A stretch of DNA of 64,000 nt, taken from contig NC_063263.1 in the NCBI RefSeq assembly GCF_019578655.1, positions 23,249,001 to 23,313,000 on the forward strand, written 5' to 3'. Below, piece by piece: positions 46,840 to 56,809 of the stretch (its first letter is position 1; each line of letters starts with the position of its first letter). This DNA is from Ricinus communis. Its lineage: Eukaryota > Streptophyta > Magnoliopsida > Malpighiales > Euphorbiaceae. The translations under genes and the position numbers were made by a program. The notes under the pieces are model-generated. The model had not been told where the DNA came from, did no database searches, and saw nothing but the letters and a program-made list of their open reading frames with translations.

Positions 46840-47210
46840 TCCACGACAATAATTTACTGATGGAAAGAATTGTAGGTAAATTTACAACAACTTAGCAACC
46901 AATTTTTTTTGTTGGTAGTAGTTTTGTGCTAACTTTTTTTAATGTGACAACAATTTACCGGGAACTCAAAAATCAATTACGGATGGAGATTTAGTTGGTA
47001 AACTGTTATTTTCATAATTTTGTTGACAATTTACCAATTATAATTTAGTTGGTAAATCATCGGCAAAATTACCCATGATTTACAAATAATTGATAAAGTT
47101 TACCATTAATAGTCGGTAGATCATCGATACATTCAATTACCGATGATTTTAACAATTTACTAATAAAAAAATTTGTCAGTAACTGTTACTTTGAATTGTA
47201 ATTTTTTTTG
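46840..47210. repeat. Cluster of short GGTAAAT/ATTTACC repeats, DNA-transposon-like subterminal region
   Basis: Motifs like 'ttggtaaat', 'aatttaccaa', 'atttaccgg', 'accgatgatt' and 'atcatcgg' recur in both orientations at least eight times within 370 bp. Such clusters are typical of CACTA or Mutator subterminal regions. No terminus was identified. Confidence 0.45.
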
Positions 47211-47366
47211 AAAGTAATGTCTCTAATTGATAAATTTAAGAGATTTGGTTAAAATTACAAAAAAATAGAAAATGTCGTGACTAAAATTGCTTTTAACCCT
47301 ATAATTTAAAGTATCAAAATATATTGACAACTATTTTTATAATAAAAGAATTTTAAATAGTTTTAT

Positions 47367-47393
47367 ATAATATATATATATATATATATATAT
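47367..47393. repeat. (TA)n microsatellite
   Basis: About 12-13 uninterrupted TA units in AT-rich DNA. Confidence 0.9.
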
Positions 47394-47916
47394 TAAATTT
47401 TAAATAAATATAAATTTCATCATTAGTCTTCGATCATTTTACATTCTACATCCGGCCTACTATTTATATCATTATCCTTCTTTAATTACCTTTTGAAGTG
47501 AACAATTTATAAGAGTTTAGAAAGAGCTCTTAAGTAAATTATGTGTTCTATATGTATATTTATAAATATTATTATAAATAGAGAGAGAGATTATAAATAA
47601 AAATATATGCAATTGGAGAAATAATTAAATCTCTCTATATATAAATATTGCCCAAGATATAATTTTATTCTTTGCTTATTAACCAAGAAACAAATGAAGT
47701 TGATTTGAGAAAAGGAATAACTATATTCAAAGAAAACAAAAATATATTCAAAGAAAATAAAATCTAAAACTAACTATAAAAGAATAGGGAATAAGAATAT
47801 TAAAAAGGAAACATACAAAGGCATGCATAACCCTTAAGGCAAATGCAAAGATAAAGGTATACAAAGCATAACCAAGGACATATTTTAATAAATCACCAAA
47901 TTCTCAGAATGTTTCA

Positions 47917-47926
47917 TATATAAATA
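47917..47926 (+). promoter_or_regulatory. Candidate TATA box of RTM2-like gene 1
   Basis: TATATAAATA lies 78 bp before the ATG at 48004. The paralogue has TATAAATA at the same distance from its ATG, which supports the assignment. Confidence 0.5.
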
Positions 47927-48003
47927 TATTAGATAAATATGGGTTCTAGCATAGAAGAAGATTATTTTTCAGACATATTACGTTACCAAAGGAAGAGCAA
48001 AAA

Positions 48004-49180
48004 ATGGAGCCAAGGCAAAGGACTTCAGGTTCAGCTGAACGCGTATATGAAGATTTGGAGCCAATAATGGCATGGGAAAGAGATCACCCTACAGCTGATA
48101 CACTTGTGATTTATCTACCAGGTTTTTTTATCCTTTAACTACTTCTGATGCTTTAATTTATAGATCATTACACACACATGTCATCAATATATTTTTCAGG
48201 TTATCAAAACTTATGTACTAGAAATATCTTTTTACAAATTCTACACCTTAGGTTATTTCTTTCATCCAAAATAACATGTATACTTCTTAATTACAAATGA
48301 ATCTCGAATAACTAAAATTCTTCAACGAATGTTTCAAAACCTGATGACCTGCAGAATTGCAACTGCTAATCCTATCAAGATTTTATGAGATGCAGGTTTT
48401 AGAAAAGAGCAATTGAAAGTCCAAGTTACAACGTCAAGATTCTTAAGGGTAAGTGGAGAACGCCTAGTTAGTGGTAACAAATGGATCCGTTTCCGGAAAG
48501 AGATTCTAATTCCATCAAATTATGAAACTAATGAAATCTCTGCAAAGTTTGAAAAGGGTGCTCTTTATGTTAAGCACCCTAAAATAATTGTTCAAGATCC
48601 TGAACCACCACAGGAAAAGAGAAAAGACCAAGCTTTAGTAGAAGCTCCAAAACCTGGACAAGAAAAGCCCGCAGAACCACCAAATGAAGCCACAAAGCTA
48701 CTACAGGAAAAAGTGCAGCTACAACAGCAGCCACCTACAAATCTTGAAAAGTCCACAAGTGAAACACAGGCTAAAGGTGGTCCAAAGATTGAAATGGACA
48801 GACAGAAGAGCAGTAAGATGAATGGAAGAGGAGATTCGGATAATAATTTGCAGAAGATGATAGAGAAAGAAAAGGAACTTAGCAAATATGAGGAGAAAAA
48901 TAAGAATGATGCAGGAAAGGTTGTTACTTCAACTAGCACAAGTACTATAAAACAAGAAAATGTTCATGATTCTGTCCAGGATGCAAAAGATAAAACAACA
49001 ACAGAAAGTTGTAACCCTGCAAAAGAAAATTATAGGCAGGTTGTAAGGAATGCAGTCACAGACCTGAAGAATCCAAGAAAGTTGATGGGCTCGATTCTTG
49101 TTGCTTTGCAAATTCTGCTGCTTTGGTTGTATATTATGATAACCAAAGCAATTAATTCCTTCAAAAAATCTGAGAAATAA
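48004..49180 (+). CDS. RTM2-like protein 1: small heat-shock (alpha-crystallin) domain with C-terminal membrane anchor
   Basis: Two exons, 48004-48121 and 48396-49180, give 300 residues plus TAA; the intron is phase 1 with GT-AG ends. The start ATG (MEPRQRTSGSAERVYEDLEP) is the first in frame. Residues about 15-100 form a short alpha-crystallin/HSP20 domain (DTLVIYLPGFRKEQLKVQVT, LRVSGER, ISAKFEKGALYVKHPKI). A charged Lys/Glu/Gln-rich linker runs to about 265. A single hydrophobic segment (about 269-290, LMGSILVALQILLLWLYIMI) and a basic tail KSEK end the protein. This is the layout of RESTRICTED TEV MOVEMENT 2, a phloem-linked protein that in Arabidopsis limits long-distance spread of a potyvirus. 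Many homologues have no known antiviral role, so function here is inferred. Confidence 0.9.
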
Positions 49181-52100
49181 TCCTTTTAATTTCCCATTTG
49201 TATACTGTGATTGTATTTGCACTTCAATAGTATAATAACAAGAGGTGATCTTGCATAATAAGTGGGTTCTATTATGCTATTTAATATTAAAATAATTATT
49301 ATCTAATATTTATTTTTGAAAAATCAATTTATTATTTATTGTAAAATATCCTCTTAATGTAATTTATTATAAAACTTTTCGACGATTGTATTTGTATTTT
49401 CAGATAAATATTTCTCACATTATATTGACAAAGTGTAAAAATAATAAATATTTATTATTTTATACGTGTAAAAATAATAAATATTTATTATTTTATACTC
49501 GCGTGTTTTGCACATAAATATTAATGATTGTGTTATATTTATAATAAAAAAATAAAATAATTACTTAATATAGAATAGTAAATAAATCTAATATCAAAAT
49601 TACACAATCTTTATATTATAATAAATTCATCTAAATTTTATTTTTGATAATTAATTGATCTATTTACAATCTTTATCTAATAATATATGCATGTAATTTA
49701 TTATATTTATAACTGGATTAGTTAGGTTCATTCTTGAATATCATCAAATACTGTTTTAGTAAATATTGATTCATTCTAATTAATTATCCATATGGTCTCC
49801 TAAGATAATATTCATCACCTAAATATAATGTTTGTTTTTATTGCCAGAATATATATTATATAGTGTACCCCTATCATACCTTTTATGTAAAGCATAAGTA
49901 GAAATAGTTATAGTGTAAATTTATAATAAAAATACACATAAACTAAAAAAATTCTCATTTAGAACTTATTTATATATTTAGTCAACCTGATACCAATTTA
50001 TAACATAAGTTTTAATCGATGAAGTTAAGAAATCATTCATTATTTTAAACAATATGCATTGAATTTTAATTTTGATTGATTTATTATTTTACTGTTATAT
50101 TTTTTATTATTATTTATAATTACAAAATTAGATAAATAAATGAATAATTGTCTATATAAGTGAATATTAAAAATTAAATTTGTTATTACACTCTTTTATT
50201 AGCTCAATCCTTATATAGGTATTATATTCTTTATTTAATTTAAGATCCAATTAAAGATATATATTTCATTATTTTCTTATATAATTAAAATTCTACTTTG
50301 AAACCTTTATATTTTTAATTTACAAAAAAAAACACTTTATTTGTAAATTTAAAAAATTATATAAGATTTTAAATGATAAATAATTATTTATTTTTAAAAT
50401 TAATTAAGACTTGAAATAGAAATAGAAATTCAATTAAAAGGTTATAAATAATTCTCATATTTATTATCAATAGACTTGATTAGTAAAAAATCTAAAAATG
50501 TCTTCAAAACGTATTATTATTGCTATCTTTGTTATATCCATTATAGTTTACTTTTTAACGTCATTTTTATCTACCAAAAGAAAAGTACAAAATGTATTTG
50601 TATAAGAGTATAGTGGATACTTTTAATAGCTAAAGAAGATTCTTTTATCTTTTCTTTATCTTTATCTCATTTATAACTTTTTCTAATTAAATCTTATTTA
50701 TAACTTTTTCTAGTGGTTAATTACGTTATTTAATAGATTTAATACTAAAATTCTAATAAGTTAATATATTTCTTATTAACTCTTTAGTGATTAATAATGA
50801 ATCAACTTATTAGAATTTTCTAATATATTAATACTCTTTATTTAATAAGTTAATATATTTCTTTATTTTAAAATTACTGATTTTGTTCCAATCATAATTA
50901 ATTATAAAATAATTCATATTATGTATTTATAATTTTGTAATTATTTTTTATAATTAGATTTGATATTTATATAATAAATTATAGTTAGGAAAAATTATTT
51001 AATTTATTTTTTAATAGCTAGACTCCTAGTTTCACTACGTAAAATACTTATAATCTATTAAAAGTCCTAAATCATTGTAGATATATTCAAATAGCCTCAC
51101 AAATTTAAATATGCATTTTAAAGACTTATAGTTGCATCCAATTGCCATAAGGTAAAACATTTTTTTTTAATCAATTCTAAACAACTATAAAAATATTTTA
51201 TTATTAGTGAAAGTTAAATTTTATTGATCAATGCCATATTGTTTTTACAATTTTTTTTTTAATTTAGATTTGTTAAGCTTGTTACCATATAATTGGTTGG
51301 TAAACATATCAAGAAACAAGCTTAGTAGTATATAGTTTGGCTAATTTTTTTAATTTTTAATAAATAAAATTTTACCTTATAATTAATATTAAAAAATTTA
51401 ATAGATTTAGAATTTTAAAATTAAACATCTACTTAATAAATTATTAATATTATTTATTAATAAATTAAATTAGTATTGACTAAATTAATTCAATTCATTA
51501 AATAATTAGTAAGACTCTTTTAGTATATCTTTATGTACTCCTCTTTCTCACTTTTATATATGTTATGATATCTAATTAAAAATATTTATAGATGTTATGA
51601 TATCTAATTAAAAATATTTATGGTGTTAATTTTGTTGCATGCACCATTCAATTCTTTATATTTATAAAACTTTTAAAAGGTACGCCTTAATATATTAGAA
51701 TTTATTCAATGTTATAATTCAACTTTGAAATAGACTGTATATACTTTAGAAAAAAAGAAAAGACAAAGAGTAAATTAAATAGTATAGAAATATTTATTGT
51801 AAAATATTAATTGAACAAGATTCATGTAAGAAAAATAAAATAAAATAATTCCTAAAATGAATAGATTGAACTTAATATTTGAAAATATTCTTTTGTAAGA
51901 TGCAATAAATGTTTTTATCTAGGTTTATTATTTTAATGTCCGTAGTTCAATATCTATTTATTTTACATTTCATAATGTAGTTTTTAAAATCAAAGAAAGA
52001 AAAATAGATTAATATTTACATCAAAAGAATTAGTATATAGTGTTGCAATATTATATGTTGAATTTATGTATAAAGTCTTTTAAAGGACTTTAGTTAATTT

Positions 52101-52750
52101 AATTTTCTATGTGTGTATATAAATTGAAATGATTTAATTTCAATAGATATGGCTTTAAGAAAGGTAATTACTCAATATACAAATAATAATTCATATTCAA
52201 ATTTATTTTGCAATATATATATAGTTGTTGAATATAATAACTATATTAAATTATTTAATGAATGTAATTATTATTATACATCTTGAATTTCTAAAAGAAT
52301 TATTGTTGGTTATCCATCCATTTATTCTGTATAATCAATACACAATTCCAAACTAGAATAGTTATATTAAAATATAAATTATTTCTTAACCAATCAAATC
52401 ACATGAAAATAGTATTAATTTCAAATTTATAAGAAATTGAAAAATAGTATGGAAAGGGAAAAAGTAAAAGAGAGAATCTGTAATTTATTATTTGACAAAT
52501 ATTCATTTCCTTTCCTTTTCAAAATTTAAGTATCAAAGCAATATTAAAAACTGTAATTCTTTACAACTAAAATGCCTTTATGCTAATATCTTAAATAATA
52601 CTTGCACGTTATAATTTTTTTGAAACGAAATGTATATAAACATAATTACAAAATATATAATTTTATAAGAATTCATGTAAATATGTGGAGCAGACTATAT
52701 GGTATAAAATGAATTAAAATTGTAAAATCCTTTGTATTTATTTGTTTGAT
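49181..52750. other. Very AT-rich intergenic DNA
   Basis: No gene is supported. Local tandem copies are visible: palindromes at 49438-49494, 'tttataactttttcta' repeated at 50660-50715, and 'tgttatgatatctaattaaa' twice at 51564-51620. Nothing else was recognised. Confidence 0.5.
49438..49494. repeat. Tandem pair of perfect 24-bp palindromes
   Basis: 49438-49461 and 49471-49494 are identical palindromes with centre AAAT|ATTT. They lie in a 33-bp direct repeat ('gtgtaaaaataataa...'), about 260 bp after the stop of RTM2-like gene 1. They could form hairpins in the 3' flank. Confidence 0.85.
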
Positions 52751-52756
52751 AATGGA

Positions 52757-53013
52757 CCAAAAATAAGTGGTCTCTGCATAGTTATCAAGTCACATGATCG
52801 CTATGTAAAAATTAATTAGTTTTTAAATGGTCTCCCACGTCAATGCATTAGCAACCATTTTTAGTGTAGCTGATTAGCAATCACTTTTTTATGTGGTCTA
52901 TTTTTAAAAACCATTATAATTTTTGATAGTTATTTTCGTTAGCGACAAAAGTTTTAGCGACCATTTAGAGATCACATCTTATGATATCTAAACTGTTGTT
53001 CTTTTTTGTAGTG
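52757..53013. mobile_element. CACTA-type transposon end (right terminus)
   Basis: The text ends at 53013 with the reverse complement of CACTACAAAAAAGAAC, a typical CACTA terminal repeat. The preceding 250 bp contains repeated 'gcgaccattt/gcaaccattttt/aaatggtctc' motifs in both orientations, as in subterminal regions. The other end was not found, so it is a fragment or a diverged short element. Confidence 0.6.
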
Positions 53014-54342
53014 TGGTATGTATAAAGTAGTAGAAATTATTCCTTGGATCTCACATTTTCATATCATCGTAACTAATGTCACTAGAATAGGCAAAGTAGA
53101 TGTACTTTTCGGCAGCTTGGGAGAAGAACAGATTGAACTAAAATCCCTAAAAGAAAGTACCATGTAAAACTTGATAATGTTTCAAGGAGAAAAAGGTCAA
53201 GAGCTGCCATCCACCAAATAATTCCTGCTGATTAATCATAGAAGTTCATGACCAAAGCCCCACTTACTAACATGCAACGATCTATATAATAATAAATAAT
53301 TGTGTGACAATACACGAAATTAATTCATATTGTCTCCAGCAATTATAAATCTTCCTTATGGAATTCAAACAATAAACTTCTAATTGAACAACAGAATGTT
53401 AAGTTTTAAGTATTTTTATTATAAAAGTAAATAAATAAATAAAGGCTTAATGGACAAAAAATTTCAAATCTACGTGACTTGTGATAATTTTAGCTAATTC
53501 TCTTAGTTTTGGCAAAAAATGGCTAGAATTGTAAAAGTTATTTGCGATTTCGGCCTATTCTCAATTTTGATTAAAATTAGACAAATTTACGATGAAATGA
53601 CTTATTTATATCATACTATCTTATATGAAACATCATCCAATTTTAATAAAAATTGTAAATCGACTAAAATTATCAATAATTTGTTATTAAAACTAATTTT
53701 TTTATTAAAATTGCCAAAAACCATATAGATTAAACTTTTTTTGAAGAAAATAGAAATTTCATTAAGCAAGAGAAAGATACAAATAATTAGTTGCCTCATT
53801 AAAAAAATCTTAATAAGTAAATCCAAATGAAAAAGACCTTACTAGGAAAAAAAGAGCACAGCCTAAAGAAAAACTACAATATTTTAACCATTAGGCCATA
53901 TTTAAAGAAATAAATAAACTTCTTTACAAATTCCATAATATTTATTTGGTTGTAGAGGTTAATTAATAAGACTAAAGCAGCATCAACCACCCACCATTCT
54001 CTATGTGAACAGGCAATCTCAGGAATCCTAATCAACCTGTTACAAAAGCCATCAATTTCAACAAAGAAACTTCTCCTTTGTCAGGCAAGGGGTCTTGTTT
54101 TGTATGCCTCCAAAGCATACTTTTCCAAATTCCTTTGACAGCCGAAAGTCCTCTTTAACGAATCCAAGAAACTTGAGAAAGAAAAGGAATATCTAATTTC
54201 AAAGAAAACACGTTCAAAAAGAAAACACTTCTGTCCTCACCAGTTTTGTCCTTTGTTTATAAATATAACACCTTATTGGACCTTTCATTATCACTTGAAA
54301 AGTGTATACTTATAACACAAGGCTTGCTATAAGCTAATTACA
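53014..54342. other. Intergenic DNA and promoter region of RTM2-like gene 2
   Basis: AT-rich with small open frames on both strands (for example 53519-53826) that overlap and have no recognisable similarity. The last 100 bp holds the TATA box of the next gene. Confidence 0.5.
54258..54265 (+). promoter_or_regulatory. Candidate TATA box of RTM2-like gene 2
   Basis: TATAAATA lies 78 bp before the ATG at 54343, matching the spacing seen in the paralogue. Confidence 0.6.
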
Positions 54343-55924
54343 ATGGCTAAAAATGCTCATGTCTACCAAGATTTTGAACCAACAACAGAATGGGTTCGAG
54401 AGGCAGAACATGACACCCTCCTTGTTTATCTACCAGGTGACATTTTGTTATTTCATTTTTTTTCTTAAGCATCTCAAAATAGATAATGAATTGCATGCTA
54501 AATAAGATAGCCCTATCAATCATTGACAGAGAAATACGAGATGTTCTACATAGGCAGGGCAAAAAATATTAGGAAAAAATAAATATTTTTATATTTATAG
54601 AAAAATATAATACAAAATATTGTTTTCTTTTCTGAGAGCAGCATTGGTAAATCCAATAATATAAATCATGATAATATACTTTGATAAAAAAAAACTAAGA
54701 TTAACAAAAGATCATCCATTTAATTAAAAGAAAAAAATAAAAGACTTATGTTTCTATATTCATGAAAAATAAAAATAAAATTTAACCTAAGAATTATGTT
54801 TCTAAATCCGCTTTTCCTTTGGAAGTAAAGAACTTTTGCAATTATAGTTGAAACTCATTTTAAAATTCTTAATCTGCAAATTAACCATTCAAATTTTCAA
54901 AAAAAGTTTCAATATATAGTATTTCTGAAAAAAGAAAAAAATTAATATAATATTCTAAAAATATTTTCCAAATATCTACAAAAGTTTAAGAACAGTTTTG
55001 GTGTGGGAAATGTATTTGAGGATCCGAGAATAATGTCTTCTAGAGTTTGAGTGCTTCCTTTTAGGGGAGAGGTGATTAAAATCCATATGCTAGTGCATAA
55101 ATAAAACTCGAAACCCTCTTCCGCCCTTAGGATAGTAACATCATTTGATAAGGTATTTCATATTTTATTTGTCATAGATGTTTTACAGAATACACGTAAA
55201 GTAGATATTCATTGGTTCTATAGGTTTCAAGAAGGAGCAACTAAAGGTTCAAGTAACATCAATTCCTAACCTAAGGATCTCTGGTGAGCGCTCTCTTGGT
55301 GATAGTAAATGGAGTCGTTTTTCCAAGGAGCTTCGTATTCCATCAAATTACGATGCTAATAAAATCAGTGCAAGATTTGAAGGCGGCATACTCAAGATCA
55401 AGCACCCCAAAATCATTAAACCAGCCACCAAACCACAAGAAAATGCAAACCCATCATCATCAGCAGACACTACAAACGATAAACTACAAGCTCAACGGAG
55501 GGGGCGACATCAGCCAGATCAAGAAGCTCCTCCCAAGATTAAGACTGAAACAAATGATGCATCAGATAGAAATGCTGCTAATCGTCAAGAGTTACCTGAC
55601 AAGGAGAAGGAACAGAAAGATGCCAATGGAAAGAATTCTGATGCTAACAGCATTCCAGGAAAGACTTCGGACAACGAGAAGATTGAAGGAGTGGATGAAT
55701 CAGGGAAAATGACAAGCACAGGCAGTAAGCAAGGACTAGCCCAGGAAGCTAGTGCTAGTTGTGACTCTAGACTTGTTTACTGTAAGCAAGTGTTTGGTGG
55801 TTTGCTAACAGAGATGAAGAAGGCAAGAAAATCAACAAAATTGGTTGTGGCAGCTGGTTTATTAGTTCTGGTTCTTGGGTTGTATGTTAACAGTGCTATC
55901 AGGTCGGAAGAATCAAAGAACTAG
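54343..55924 (+). CDS. RTM2-like protein 2, paralogue of the gene at 48004
   Basis: Exons 54343-54436 and 55224-55924 give 264 residues plus TAG; the intron is phase 1 at the same codon (YLP|G) as in the paralogue but 787 bp long. The start is MAKNAHVYQDFEPTTEWV. The alpha-crystallin-like domain covers about residues 8-92 (DTLLVYLPGFKKEQLKVQVT, LRISGER, LRIPSNYDANKISARFEGG, LKIKHPKII). A hydrophilic Lys/Asp/Gln-rich linker follows. One membrane segment lies at about 238-256 (LVVAAGLLVLVLGLYVNSAI), with tail RSEESKN. The long open frame has few ATGs, so short-frame searches may miss its first half. The likely role is as for the paralogue: an endomembrane-anchored RTM2-type protein, function unproven. 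Confidence 0.88.
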
Positions 55925-56529
55925 AGGATAGTCCAAGAAATAACTAGCTTTTGCATTGTGTATAAATGCATAAAAGTTCATGCGATGTCTGGAAATATGT
56001 AAAGTCGAATAAAGCGTTTGAAGAATTCTGCACACTTTTATTCTTTCACGAGGACAGAATGAGAAAAGAGAAAGGGCATTATTTGTTTATTTATTTATTT
56101 ATACAGCTAAGGAAAAAAAAAAAAAAACTCTAAATGCTCGATCGCCAGGTAACTTTGCATATGGCCTAAAGCTTTTATAGATATAATCCTCCTCTTAATC
56201 TCCACATTATATAGCTTCAATCCACTACATCATTTATAAATAGAAATAATTATATATAAATTTTCAATATTAGTTATTATTTATTATATTTATATTAATT
56301 ACCTTTTAATAATAGATAATTATAAATAAAAATAATTCAACGTAAATCTATATCCAATAAAGAATAACATATATTAATTTATGATTAATTTTATTTACAA
56401 ATAACATAAGAAACTAAATCTATTTAAAATATTTTCCTTCAATTATTTTTCTAATTCATAAGCCAGCCTCGCCTTACTCATAAACTGATAGTTAACTCAT
56501 AATTGAATATCTAAATACTTTTTTTAGGA
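55925..56529. other. 3' flank of RTM2-like gene 2, AT-rich
   Basis: It contains the probable 3' untranslated region, a (TTTA)n stretch at about 56083-56102 and an A-run at 56113-56127. No further gene was found. Confidence 0.5.
56008..56013 (+). terminator. Polyadenylation signal of RTM2-like gene 2
   Basis: AATAAA lies 84 bp after the stop codon, a usual distance for a plant near-upstream polyadenylation element. Confidence 0.5.
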
Positions 56530-56756
56530 AACAATAGTAAATCCTCTCGTAAACTAAGCATTAGAATCTCTAGCTAATGATCTTGAGGAGTGAATGTACT
56601 GAGTATTATTCCCGAACCACTATAAATCTTTATGTTAATTTTTCTAACCACAACTTTCTTTCAACTCTCTTTATTCTTCCTCTAATCCTTGTATTCAATT
56701 CCGCAATTTGAGGTCACCAATTTAACCCCCCCTTCTTGGTTCTAAGGGACAACAAG
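56530..56756 (+). repeat. LTR 3' end, truncated, same family as the solo LTR at 9446
   Basis: It shares 'ggagtg.atgta.....tt.ttcccgaac.actataaa' and '..atttgaggtcac.aatt.aa.cccccttcttggttctaa' with 10470-10640. It ends ACAACA just before a tRNA-Met primer site. The left part of the LTR, including the TATA box and dyads, is missing. Confidence 0.75.
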
Positions 56757-56775
56757 TGGTATCAGAGCTAGAACA
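56757..56775 (+). other. Primer-binding site (tRNA-Met) of the copia remnant
   Basis: TGGTATCAGAGCTAGAAC follows the LTR end with a short spacer (position about 56758). It links the upstream LTR to the copia remnant to the right. Confidence 0.8.
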
Positions 56776-56809
56776 CTCTTATCAAGCTTCATTGTGAGTG
56801 TAAAGACCA

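Noticed and set aside
53519..53826. Overlapping small frames on both strands
   Set aside because: Low-complexity AT-rich peptides with no similarity and no promoter; they look like chance.
55284..55712. 142-codon open frame starting MSALLVIVNG
   Set aside because: It is an out-of-frame shadow of RTM2-like gene 2 exon 2; the paralogue comparison supports the other frame.
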